Below are positions 49,370-60,913 of a DNA stretch of 64,000 nucleotides, in pieces. The DNA comes from Poecilobothrus nobilitatus (Eukaryota > Arthropoda > Insecta > Diptera > Dolichopodidae). Each line of letters starts with the position of its first letter. Position 1 is the stretch's first letter. The stretch is taken from positions 110,859,996-110,923,995 of the forward strand of contig OX352774.1 in the NCBI GenBank assembly GCA_947095535.1, given 5' to 3'. Position numbers and translations under genes: made by a program. Under the pieces are notes generated by a model that saw only the letters and a program-made list of their open reading frames with translations, was not told the DNA's origin and did no database searches.

Positions 49370-49930
49370 ATTTATTTAGGGGAGCGGGTCACCACAAACC
49401 TGCACGCCAAAATCAACCTGCGACAAAATCTTCCTTTTTTTTTATCTTGCATTACAAAATCTATCTTTCTAAAATCTTGCATTACAAAATCTTGCAAAAT
49501 ATTTTTAAAGAAATAGATTTTGGCTTTGTTGTTAAACAAATAGTTAAGGAGGATTTTAGAGTTAGATTCAAAAGCACGGTTAATACGCTTTTTCCAGTAT
49601 ATTATGTATATATGTATATATGTGAGATTCTGAGTTAGGAGGGGTTTTAGAATTGGATTCAAAAACAGGGTTATACGCTTTTTGCAGAATATTTATATAT
49701 ATATATATGTATATGTGAGATTCTGAGTAAGGAGGAATCTTAGAGTTGGATTCTAATGCAGCTTCTTTTTCCAGAATATTTATATATAAAAATATGTGAC
49801 ATTCTGAATTACATGCAAGATTTTATCCTAGTAGATTTTGGAAAAAGATTTTGTTTTAAAAGATTTTCGAAAGCAAAATTTTGTATGCGAGATTTTGTCG
49901 CATTAAATTTTGACCGAAAAGATAATGTAG
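49370..49930 (-). repeat. inverted homologue of the E1 right arm
   Basis: Read in reverse it follows 8880-9430 of E1: the GATTTTGT sub-repeats, CAGGTTGATTTTGG(C/T)G, the GACCC(T/G)CTCCCCTA block and three minisatellite units (49546-49810). It begins 34 bp after C2. It probably belongs to another E/F-type element into whose body or border C2 was inserted. Confidence 0.7.
49546..49810 (+). repeat. ~91-bp minisatellite, three units
   Basis: GGAGG starts at 49548, 49638 and 49731 (90 and 93 bp). Units carry TTTTAGAGTTGGATTC, ACGCTTTTTCCAGAATATTT, a TA/TG run and GTGAGATTCTGAGT. This is the reverse complement of the 8966-9228 units. Confidence 0.8.
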
Positions 49931-50053
49931 CAAACCCTTTATTTATTTAAAATTTAGTATAAAAATGTTATTATAACACTGTAATATAAAAATTTTTGTA
50001 GTTCACATGTTAAAAAAACTTCCCATACTATAGATATCCTGCATTCATTAACT

Positions 50054-50077
50054 TTCTCTCTCTCTCTCTTTCTCTCT
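50054..50077 (+). repeat. (CT)n microsatellite
   Basis: A CT run with one TT interruption. Confidence 0.9.
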
Positions 50078-51069
50078 TGAATTTTGTGCTTGTTTATATT
50101 ACTTTAAAACAAATGTATATAATTTACCTAAAGAACATATATGTAAGAATTCTGAATTCTGATCGGATATAAAACAAGTGTTTCAAGATCAGTAATTGAA
50201 CTAATTGAATAGATATTGCTGCTAGTTCCTAGTTCACTCTAACTAAATACAACCCACGTTTAATTTTAATTATATTGTATAGAAAAATTGATAAACTTAT
50301 TTTTATATTTTAAAAACACGCGATATTTTTTTGTTTTAGTTTTGTTTTTTGTATAATGCTCACCTGATAAATACCTTTAATTACAAAACATGGCAAAAAA
50401 TAAAGAAAAAAAAATTAAGTTAAAATGTTCCTATATATATAAAAATTATTTAAAAATTAATTATTATTTTTGTCTCTTTTTTTTTGTTTGTTTTTTAAAT
50501 AAAGTTAAAATATAAATAAGGTAACAGAAAATACATATTTTCACATATTAAATAGCCAAATTTTTAATTGCAATTTTTTTTTTTCATGTTTCTACCACAC
50601 TATAAATTTAAAGCGTGTAACACATTTGAATGAATTCTATCAATTAACATTTACGAAAATAACACGAAAATACAAGTGCTTGGAGTATTTTCAATGTGGC
50701 AGAGTTCTTTTCCAATTTTTTCTATATTTTAGATTGTTTTGTAGCTCGAATTAGTTTTGATTTTTTTGGGAATAAAATGCTTCACAAGTACTACTCTGAT
50801 ATTTTTTTGTTGTATTTAATAATTTCGGTGGCTTGCTTTGTAAACAATTAACCTAACCTGGAACTTGTAATAATCTAAATGGGTTTTAGAACTTAATATA
50901 ATTATAGAATTTTTAATAAAATTGATTAAATAAAAAATTTATAAGCGTTTTTTATCAGAAATAATTAAAACAGTCAAAGGTAAAGTAAAATCATAAAACC
51001 GCATATCAATCTGTAAATTGTGTAACATTTTAATATTGACCTAAGAAGAATTCGTTGTAATGGAAAAGC

Positions 51070-51345
51070 AATGCAGTGAAATAATAATAGTAATAGTAAT
51101 AATAATAGCTGCTACAGTGGAGCTATCTTTGGTTATATCATGCAGGAAGATGTTATATACCACTGCACGTTGTAATCCACTGATTGCCCTGACTCTGTTA
51201 CTATACAGTAACAATAATAATAATATTAATTAAGTAAATAGTAATACCAGTAATAATAGCTGCTACAGTGACAGTGAGAGTTGCCTTCAATAATTACCTC
51301 ATGCAGTAAGTTTTATACTACTGCATGTTGTAACTGTTGTAACGG
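51070..51345 (+). repeat. imperfect tandem duplication, ~151-bp step
   Basis: AATAGCTGCTACAGTG starts at 51104 and 51255. Both copies continue with ATCATGCAGG/CTCATGCAGT, ATACCACTGCACGTTGTAA/ATACTACTGCATGTTGTAA, and both are preceded by (TAA/TAG)n trinucleotide runs. Confidence 0.8.
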
Positions 51346-53478
51346 CTATAGTCAATGTTCGCAAAATAGTAATAATAATAGACAGATTCATTGTTTTTCC
51401 CCTCCCACTCCCAATTTAATGTTTTCGTATCCTTGTCCCCTTCTTTCCTATCGCTGCTCACTAGCCAATATACTGCGTTAGCAGGTAAGGGTTTCATCCC
51501 ATTATATTGGCTCAAGGGGGAGGTGGATTTAGTCAGTAAGAATCTGGCACTATCATGGGGAAATTCTTGGTGTCTTTGGAAAATTCCCACCTCCCTTAGG
51601 GGGAAAAAAATAGTGTTGCTCCTACAAGCTGATATCTTACATACAAATTTTATTGGTATAATTCACAGATTTTAGTAAACTAAATAATCAATAGTCTTCA
51701 GTTCTCTCCTTCTTTTTAAAATCAATATGTGAAATAGTGACATTTCCATATTTCAACTATAAATAACATGTTACTTTTGTTTAATCCTTAATTAGTAATA
51801 TGTCAACTGAAGTTGCCATAGAAATTGTTCTCTAAATAGAAAAAAACAACTCAGGACAATAAAAATGCAAGCATCTACTGGATCAGGTTAAGGATAGGAT
51901 ATTTTAGATGCTGGTTTGTTATGCATGCTTTAATTTTATGAGCTTCTTCTCTTTGATCTTCTTTTCCTTAACTTCTACCTTAACTTTTCTCTTCTACTCC
52001 AAAAACGAGGGAGCATCTTTTTACATCTTCTAACTGATTTATAAACAAAATAAGAGTTTTTTCCTATTTCGATGAAATTAAACTTTAAACCTTTCCTATA
52101 TGTGTTTACCGCTTAATTTTATATTACTAATTTATTTGTTCCATTGATTTTTTTTCTCTTTTCAATACTAAAAATTTTATATGCATTCCTTCCCATAAAA
52201 TTATATTTTATTTTTGGTTGGAGTTATACATTTTTTTTTGTGAAAAAAGCTGAGTCCATACTCCATACTCAAAAAACCAAAAGAAGAAAAATAAGAAAGA
52301 AAATAAACCTTGTTGAAGTCCCGATTATAAAAGGTTTTTTTTTAATTTTTATTTTTGATTTTTTAAGCATTTAAAAGACAAAAGAATGACAGATATTTCA
52401 AATATGACATAAAAGCCATAAGCAGGAAAAAAAATAAGAACTGACTGTCAAAAGTAGCAAAAAACAGCAACTTCTTTTTGTATTGGTTTGTTTTTCGTTT
52501 TTTTTTTCTTTTCAGAATTATGACGGAAGACTACATATTAATATAAGGTCGAAATCGATATAAAAAAAAAAAATTCAAGGTTCCTTCTTTTTGCTTTACA
52601 TAGAATTTTTCATGATTTTATTGTTTCGTTTTTTTTCTTTTATATTTTTTTGAGGAATTCCTTGATTTGTAAGTTTTCATTATGTGCTAAAGTATGGTTT
52701 ATTTCTTGTCTTTTGTTTTTTGTATTATTAATTTTAAAAATGGGTTCTGAAACTGCGAAATATGTCAATATATCCAAGCATTATTAAATAATAAAATTTA
52801 TAATATTTATGGATTTTATTCTTTTTTTTTTTGTTTACATTTTTCTTTTACAAATTTATTACAACTATAGGATAACTATTTAGATTTTTTAAAAGAATTT
52901 AGTTGTTAATGTTGACTCTTAAAATGACTTCTATGAATGCATCTTATTATCTTTTTATATGAAAAAATATATGACTTTTGGCCGTTTATATCGAACCAGT
53001 GACATTTTGTCCTAAACTATTTCTATACAACACCAGACAACCTTCAGATGCGTATTTCTAGACTACAGATAAATTTCTGATGATTTAAATTTGTTTTCAT
53101 TTCATTGGTGTGTTTTCATTTTGAAATGTGGAACTATAAAAACGTGTTTCTTTTCATCAGCATCCATCACAATTTATGATAATTTAAAAATTTCATTAGT
53201 AAAAAAGGTACAATTTTATATAGAGATAAATAAGCTTGAATTTAATTTTCCTTAAAATTTAATCATAATAATCTTCACGTATGATTGGTATTAGACAAAA
53301 ATTACTAAGATAATAAAAGGCAAAAAATGGTTTACTTCAGTTACTATAACTATGGCTCAAAATGTTAATTATTTGTTAAAAAAATGGTAGGTCTAAAAAT
53401 TAGAAAAAAGCAACAACTTTACATAACATAGTTACACAACTTTCAAAAATGGGCTGAAAAGAATACAATTACTATATA

Positions 53479-53484
<6 letters not shown>

Positions 53485-53518
<34 letters not shown>
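53485..53518. repeat. (TA)n microsatellite
   Basis: 17 uninterrupted AT units, the longest dinucleotide run in the window. Confidence 0.95.
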
Positions 53519-53520
<2 letters not shown>

Positions 53521-55847
53521 CTATAGAGTATATATAGATATAGAACTATAAAGAACTAATAGCTTAAAAAGGGAATTAGAGGATAATATACTAAAATAAT
53601 TGAAGGAAATGTAAAACTAATATCTTAAATAAAAACAAAGCATTATAAATGGAAATTCTGTTATATAATATATTTATTTTCAATCAATTTTCCTGTTTAA
53701 ATATTTGCAGGACCATGTCGCATTTTTTGTTTTTGTTTTTTGTTTTAATTCTTTAAAACAGACGCCAGGGTCCCGGACATTTCATCAATTCTAACTTAAA
53801 GCATAGGTTAATGAATTTTTATATATGCTTTGTTTTAGTTTTATTGTTTTTTTTTTCTAAAATTCTTTAAAAAAAATGTGCATCTTTATAATAATAATTA
53901 TAAATGACAATATTTTTGATGGGCCAATTTTAAAACAATTTTAAAAATTATGACTTTTTTATTCTTTTATAAAATAAAAAAAAAAGAATATATGTATGTA
54001 AAAATTTGCTTTAAAATTCACTTTAGTATAATAAAACATTCTTTATATGATTAAATCTTAATTTTAAGGAAAATTTATAAATTAGATATTAAAATAATTA
54101 ATAATTCAAAATTTATTTAAGTTGCATGTTTGAGAATTTTATTTAGAAAAACAGATACAAAACTGTTATAATTATTACCCAAAGAATACCGAATAATCTA
54201 TTCTATTCTACTCTAAAGTAAACGCTAGAGCCATATTCAGAAGAATAACAGAAGATATAAATAAACAGAAACAATTCTAGGGCAGCTATAACAGAGCAGA
54301 TTCGTTCAAAGTACCCCTTTTCTAATGTCATACTCCTTTCGTAATATCGAAGCTTTACTATAAGCCAGATATGTGCACTAGGGACCATATTATTGCTTTA
54401 CTGTAGATGAACTGTCAGTAATAAACTTTTACAAATCTTCAGTTTCTTAGAGGCAGTATGACTTATTCAGAAGAATTATAAGTGTAGACAAAATCCATAA
54501 CACGTGGAATTCAGAGACACATCAAAAACTCACAGTGTTATTTATATCTTATCTTAAATAATCTAATCTAATATAATTTACGGAAAGATTTAAATATATA
54601 GGAACTTTTAGATGATCAGAAGATTTTATAATAATTTAAGAAAAACTGTAGAAATAAAAATGAAATTAGATAATTTGAAAATCAGAATCAATAGCAAAAA
54701 ATAGCACCTCTCATTTGTTATTGCGTCAATACAGCTTATAATTTCTTCATTTCTTTCTTCATTTTTTAAGTTAAAGTTTTTTATGCCCTTCTTGGAAATG
54801 GTCACCTTATAAAACCTTTTAATAAATCAATAAAATATATAATTACAGAGACGTTTCTTATAAAACGTTTCTAACTATTATTCAACATGTATTAAAATAG
54901 ATAATTATTTATTAGCTACTGAATTTTTGTGTAATAAATATACCAAATTAATGAAAAATCATCTTCATTTGTAAAAATCATGATAAATTGCAAAAGCAAA
55001 AAAATTTTTAAACAATTATATATTAAAAATTTATATATCGACTTATGATCAATCAAATTTGACACATTTGATTGCTAAAATACCACATTAGCAGTGATTT
55101 AAGCGTTAAAATATTACGAATTAAAGAAACCCGCCTGCGTTTTTTTTTTCCCTCCTTAAAAAAATTTAATTTCTTTTGTATTAAAATTAAAAGTAGCAAG
55201 TTCTTTTGTGAATTAATCACAATTCGTTAATAGCTTTTAAGAGTTTTTTTTTTTTTATTAATTAATTTTTTATTAAGTTGTGGTGCAATTCACTCCTTTT
55301 TTTTTTTTTTGTTGAATTTTTATCTAGTGATCGATTAACCAGTCACATCATAAAAAAAAACACTTATTTTTAAGAATATTAAAGAACAATGCTATTACAA
55401 AGAATATCACAGATGACTTTGATTTTTTTTTTCTTAAATAAAAAAATGTTTATGTTTTTTCTATAACTTTTAACGTACACATTTAAAATTAAGATGAAAA
55501 AAATGTGTACCAAATTTTACCTTAGTTTAAATTATTTTTTGATACTTGGATTTTGAAAAAGTTTTTACACTTCATAAAAATTAGTCCGAAAACAAAAACA
55601 GTTTTAAATTAGTGTGGTGCAAAATAATAAAATACAACAAAGATTTTGAAACTAAAAAAATTTAATAAAAACGATCTTAATACAAAAACCTTTAAAAAAT
55701 ATTAAATACATTTTATACACTATCATAATAATTTTATAACCATACAGCTAAAAATATGTTGTTTTTGTAAAGCAAAAGATCTACACTCGAATTTGAAGCA
55801 TGCAAATTCATTCTACTGATAACTAAAATAAAGCTATTGTATTTACA

Positions 55848-56708
55848 AACAAGTAAAAGTAACAGTAAGTCGATGCAACCGACTTATTTATACCCTACAC
55901 CTAAAACATTCAAATTAAATTAAAAATCCATAAGTTATTTTAGTTAGGTATTTAATACAAGCTAAAAAAAATAAATGCTGTTACAACCTTTGTACAAAAT
56001 TTCAGGTTTCTATCTTTATTAAATTCGAAAATATGATTGTTAGGTCTTGGGAAGTGTGTGAAGGCACGCGGACCACCACCCCAATTCATCTCAAATTTTA
56101 GAGACATCAACAGGGTAGAACATTCTTATATCAAATTTCAAGTTTATATATTTATTAATTTCGAAGATATGCTTGTTTGGTCTTAGCAGTTGTGTGGCAG
56201 ATACCCGAACAACCATTCTAATTCATTTTAAATTTTGGACAAATCAGGGATTCAGGAAACAACACCCTTGTACCAAATTTGAAGTTTCTGTCTTTATTAA
56301 TTTCGAAGATATGCATGTTCGGTATGCATTTTGGGGATATCAGGGATTCAGAAAAACACACCCTCGTACAAAATTTTAAGTTTCTATCTTTATTAATTTC
56401 GAAAATATGCGTATTAGGTTTTGGAAGTTGTATGGGAGGTACTCGAACGCATGGTCCGATTTCGCCCATTTACAATCCACGCCTTACCTTAGTCATTGTT
56501 AACCTACAATATAAATTTCATCAAGATAGCATCATTATTTTTTGAGTTATCGTGCGTACGGACGGACGGACGGACATCGCTAAATCGACTCCGGCGGTGA
56601 TCCTGATTCAGAATATATATACATGTCTATACCTAACTCGCTTCCTTTTGGTGGTTACAAATACCATACCAAAGTTAATATACCCTATACTTAATGTGTA
56701 GGGTATAA
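55848..56708 (-). mobile_element. family B element, copy B2
   Basis: Reverse-complement copy of B1 with both ends matching: left AAACAAGTAAAAGTAACAGT with hairpin AAGTCG/CGACTT, right ATACTTAATGTGTAGGGTAT, and GGACGGACGGAC at 56559-56573. It is about 85 bp longer than B1 because it has an additional CTTTATTAATTTCGAA module (four rather than three). The open frames here on both strands are shadows of those modules. Confidence 0.75.
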
Positions 56709-57110
56709 AAAAGGCTACAAGCTGTAAAAAGGCTATTTTGAAATATATATATCTCAATTCTCAAGTTTTGTTGAATATTTTTTCAATCTAAAAACGTCAA
56801 ACGACAAAAATAAAATTTATAAAATCAATATATGAATTTACCTTTACTCCGACTCTGTGGAAGGATTTTAGTCAGAACCATTTGGAGAAGAAGAACTTAT
56901 TTGAGAATAAACATAAATTACCTCAGGATTTTTCTACTTCCCTCTGCTTAACATCAATTGTGGGTCTTAAAAAGGACATGAATTCATCGACATCTGTATA
57001 CAAATTTATTTAAAGTAAGACACAAAATTTAAAGCTTCAACATTATGTTTTTAAATTTGTTAACAGCACAGTTTTTTCACAATATTTTCTTAGATAAAAA
57101 TTTTAAAAGA
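56709..57110 (+). mobile_element. family C interior fragment beside B2
   Basis: It shows weak similarity to C/mosaic interiors: AAATATATATATCTC, TCAATCTAAAAACGTCAAACG, AAGCTTCAACATTATGTTTTT and TGTTAACAGCACA, as at 24700-25110. Both ends are lost. B2 probably inserted next to or into it. Confidence 0.45.
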
Positions 57111-57539
57111 AATTTTTTAAACAAAAGAATAGAGTAATGCAAATGGTGAAAGTGCGCAAATAAGAAAACTGAAATATGAGGCCGTATATTTAACATATAA
57201 AATATCTTAAGGTTCTCACATAATTTTTCGTAATTTGTATTCATCTTATATATTTTTTTTTCGAATATTATAAATTACAGATTCTTATAAAATTAAAATA
57301 ACAATTTGATAAAGCCAGCAGTTAACAGTTTGTACCTTTGTTACTTTAGTTTTTCAAATATATAATAATATTCTTCAACTTTTTAGAGTCCATCTCCTTC
57401 GTGCTATAAATACATTTACAAATAATGATTTAATATTGGATAAGTATAGAATAGTTTAACAAAAATTTTTTTACATCGCTATATAAGTTTAACTTTGGAA
57501 ATTGAGAATTGATTGAATTGACAGATTTTAATATAATTT
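57111..57539. other. AT-rich spacer
   Basis: No feature recognised. Confidence 0.5.
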
Positions 57540-58006
57540 ATGAACTATGTTCAAGGGTATAATAAATTTGTCATTACGTTTGTGACAGGTTTCTTGCACT
57601 TCTTGGACCTTAATGAAGCTAGGCGTCTAAAATCTTACAAATGATGATCAAGTTTTATGGCAACAACTTCTGTAAAATTTGGTTGTGATGGTGACTGGTT
57701 CGGGTAGCTGCCACATAACTTCTCTTTTTAAATGAAAATAACTCAGTGTCTATTGGAGCTAGGTATCTGAAATTTTGTGAAGAAGTGTCGAGTTACATGC
57801 CAAAAATGTATGTAAATTTATGGCAACATCTTCTGTAAAATTTGGTTGTTCTAGTGCAATAGATTTCGGTAGCTGTTATACAACTCCACAATTTATATAA
57901 ATATATCTCAGCAGTTATAACGTCGATACTAAAACATCTGAAATTTTGTAAAAGACAGGTATTCCAGAGTTGACATAGTCTACTCTACTACACTCTTCCT
58001 CGTTGT
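57540..58006 (+). mobile_element. family A element, internally deleted copy
   Basis: It starts within the 5' inverted repeat (TGAACTATGTTCAAGGGTAT), then jumps from GTCATTACGTTTGTGACAGG directly into the GCTAGGCGTCTAAAATCTTA module, losing the GTCC tract. It keeps two modules and the 3' end GTATTCCAGAGTTGACATAG to CTTCCTCGTT. Confidence 0.7.
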
Positions 58007-59325
58007 TAAAGAAACGATATTTTCAATTAAATCAGTTTCTTCAGTTAAATCAGTTTAACAAAAAGTTAATTAATGACTCATGAGTTAGGTTACAATTGAA
58101 TAGTAGCACAGTTTAACTATATTGTAGTCTATTGAATTTTTATTTTACTCCTTTCGTTTTTCCTGTATCCTTAAAATTCACATAATACAAAAATAAAAAT
58201 AAATTTTTTTATTTAATTTCCTTAAATATTCATTCCAAAATTCTTTTTTTTTTTCCTTTTTAGTACAATCAAAAAGAAAAATAAATAAAACTAAATAAAA
58301 TAAAATTTAATAAAATTCCTACATAATAATCCTAAAATCAAATAAAAATATGATGGAGTGGATCTTTATTATTTGATCCGAAAAATTTTTTAACATAAAA
58401 AAGCAAAACAAAAAAAAACCAAAAAACGAAAAATAAAAGAAAACAGCACACCAAAGATTGAACCTGGCGCCATAAAACTGCTGACTTGTTATGCGACCAA
58501 AAACATGCGTTATGTTTTTTTTCGGGATTTTAGGTTTTTTTTTTTCATATTGTATCTACAAATACAAAATACCTACATTAATGCATACAAAAGTATACAT
58601 AAATCTCTAACTACAAAACAAAAACAAAAAGAAAAAATATATACCAAAAAAAAAAAAAAAGTTGGCTGACCATCGCTATTGAAAATTATGAGCATGCGAA
58701 CATTCTCATCGCACTTATAATCAAAAACGAAAGAAAAAATGAAAAACAAAGAAAAAATAGTTTAAGTTAAAGAAATAAAATAAAAATATAATAAAAAAGA
58801 TTACAAAACCACCAGCATGGTTAGACACATCAAAATGTTAATAAGAACATTGGGAAAAATGCTTACTGAAAACATTTCTCAAAAAATTAAATTTCAAAAT
58901 TTAGAGGCGTCCTAAAAAAATTAACTAAAACAAAAGATAGAATAAAAAAAAAAACAAAAACAAATAATAGAATCATGAAACACATAATAATATATGTATA
59001 TTTTTTTTTTTTCTTCAATGATATTAGGAATTTATTACCTGCGCATTTAAAACCACATAATATAGAATTTAAAATTTATTAGAGTACATTTTATATAACA
59101 TGTAACTTTAAAGCTTTAATTAAATTTATCATAAATTTCGGTATTTAAAATCCTATTAATCAGTGCTTAACTTTCATTTTTTAATGCTTAAACAGTTTTC
59201 ATTTCGGTTTGCTTAGATTGTATCGCAGACATCCCAGAAAAAATGCTTAGAAAACTTAAAGATCCATTACGATGCTCCTTTAGGATATAATATTTTTCAT
59301 TTATTATTATTGAGATAGCCTTTGA
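58007..59325. other. AT-rich spacer with two small GC-richer patches
   Basis: Patches of balanced composition at 58445-58515 (GATTGAACCTGGCGCCATAA) and 58660-58720 (GTTGGCTGACCATCGCTATT) stand out from A-rich DNA. Neither has a coding frame or a recognisable RNA fold. Confidence 0.4.
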
Positions 59326-59830
59326 TTTTTTAGCACATTATTTAAAAAATCATTCATTTTGAAAAATTTGCTTAATACTATGCTTGTCGTCCATTTCTTC
59401 GTCTGTTTGCAAAATGGTTTAAGATAAAACAATGAAATTTTAATCATGAATAGAGGTTTCTTAAGAAAATAAATGTTGTAGAAATTTTTTTTTATATTAT
59501 TTGTTTTTTATTTTTATATATTTTTTTTATATCCCTTTATATGCTATATATATATTTTTTATATATTTTTTTTATAACAGTCTTTCAAAGCTGGAAAAAA
59601 TCTTATTTTTAAATATGTATATCTCGGGCTCTGCTTAATATTTTTCAATAATTTTAAAACGTTATATGAAAATAAAATTTTCAATAATTTACTCCCTTCT
59701 TAACTCCGGCACACTTTGAATTGGAACTTTTAAATTAATTTTGAGAGATGAAAGATATTGAATAATTAGTATAAGATATGCTACAGAAAATCGTATGTAT
59801 CTGGCCTTGTTGTTAATAGCTCCAGGCTAC
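59326..59830 (+). mobile_element. family C element fragment
   Basis: It starts with the C 5' end (TTTTTTAGCACATTATTTAA) and keeps a decayed GTCGTCCATTTCTTCGTCTG tract. An AT-expanded centre replaces the TAGCCCCACCCG block. TATATCTCGGGCTCTGC and TAACTCCGGCACACTTTG match the C interior. The 3' end is not visible. Confidence 0.6.
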
Positions 59831-60377
59831 AACAGATAAAATGTTTCCAAATTTATCTGAACTACAATTACTTGTAAATGCTGAAAATTATAAAACTTTC
59901 AAACTCTTCTCAATATTTGTTAACCATCTCTTAATAATATACTAACCATTGTGAGTTACAAAAGTTAAGTATTGTTTTGAGCTTGTATAGAAGTATGACA
60001 TAATTTTCTTAATTTTGCAAACCTTGAAATCATTAGTATTTGTTTACTGTGCCAGAATCGGTATATCCTCTGCAATATTATACTTCATTTCGCTTCTTCA
60101 TTTAGTGATCTGTCAATTTCTTTTCTTTATATTCATCATATTTTTAACTTTTAATGTGCTACCAGATCTTATGTGTTCTGATAAATCTTTATCAAAAAAT
60201 TTATATTTTATAGATTATAACATTTAAGTATTTTAGTTTCATAACTAAAACACTTTCATATATTTAATGAAATGATAATTTACTAACTGCGATCATGTAC
60301 ATGTACAATATGAAAACATTAATGTTTGATTGCATTTCAGATGCCAAATATTTTAAAAAGATAAAACAAAAACTTTA
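59831..60377. other. AT-rich spacer
   Basis: A 70-codon hydrophobic frame (60015-60227) is open but has no family signature and ordinary local composition. It is not called as a gene. Confidence 0.5.
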
Positions 60378-60913
60378 AAGGTCTAATTAGAATGATCGTG
60401 TCATTTGTGGCGACGCGTTATCCGTCGCGTCAAAAAATATGGCTATTACAATGCTCACCTCGCTTTTAATAATTTATGTTATTTGCAGTTGTGTACATCT
60501 AGGTAAACATTGAAATAGGGCAGATAATTTATTTGATTTTCTAGATTTCGTTCTGTTTATACAAATTATACATGATAACTATCAGAATTTTGTAGTCTTT
60601 ACTTTCTTTTTTGAAAACTATACTTTTTTTTTGTATTTCTCCTAGTAATATTTCTTCTATTTTTTATTTTCATTTAAATGTACTGTATCTACTTGTAAAC
60701 AGATAAAAAAAATTTATTTTGACAATTCATTTCTAGAGTTTAGGAAGTGTAAACGCGAGTAAAATCAGAAAATAGGACAATACTCGCGTCATGACATTAC
60801 CTAGCGTCGCGGCAAAATTTGTATTGTAACGGGCTCCATTTAAATACATGTATTCTAATAAAATGTCAAAGGGACGCTTGTCGCGACGCGAGAGCATTCT
60901 ATATCAGCACCTT
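60378..60913. mobile_element. 536-bp CpG-rich MITE
   Basis: The ends are inverted: AAGGTCTAATTAGAATGATC at 60378 against the reverse complement of the right end, AAGGTGCTGATATAGAATGC (one gap, a few mismatches). Just inside both ends lie CpG-rich blocks (GGCGACGCGTTATCCGTCGC on the left, TTGTCGCGACGCGAG on the right). Further CGCG-bearing blocks are near 60750-60810. No coding frame exists. The superfamily is unknown and no target duplication is clear. Confidence 0.55.

Larger units (their letters stand above)
49951..55847. other. long AT-rich spacer, no supported gene
   Basis: It contains a (CT)n run (50054-50077), an imperfect ~150-bp-step duplication (51070-51345) followed by a more balanced stretch to about 51620, and a (TA)n run (53485-53518). 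A T-tract plus TTTTCAG near 52500-52515 resembles a splice acceptor but no donor follows. Frames across 51280-51680 are open on both strands, which reflects composition rather than a gene. Confidence 0.5.

Noticed and set aside
51281..51675. Overlapping frames on both strands near 51.4 kb
   Set aside because: The stretch is less AT-rich so frames stay open, but frames on three registers compete, none has a family signature, and no splice pair supports any of them.
52497..52560. Splice acceptor with a following short ATG frame
   Set aside because: The T-tract and CAG are good, but no credible donor follows and T-tracts ending in AG are frequent in this AT-rich window.
56173..56545. Open frames on both strands in the 56-kb region
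   Set aside because: They cross the modules of element B2, and the equivalent frames are broken in B1.
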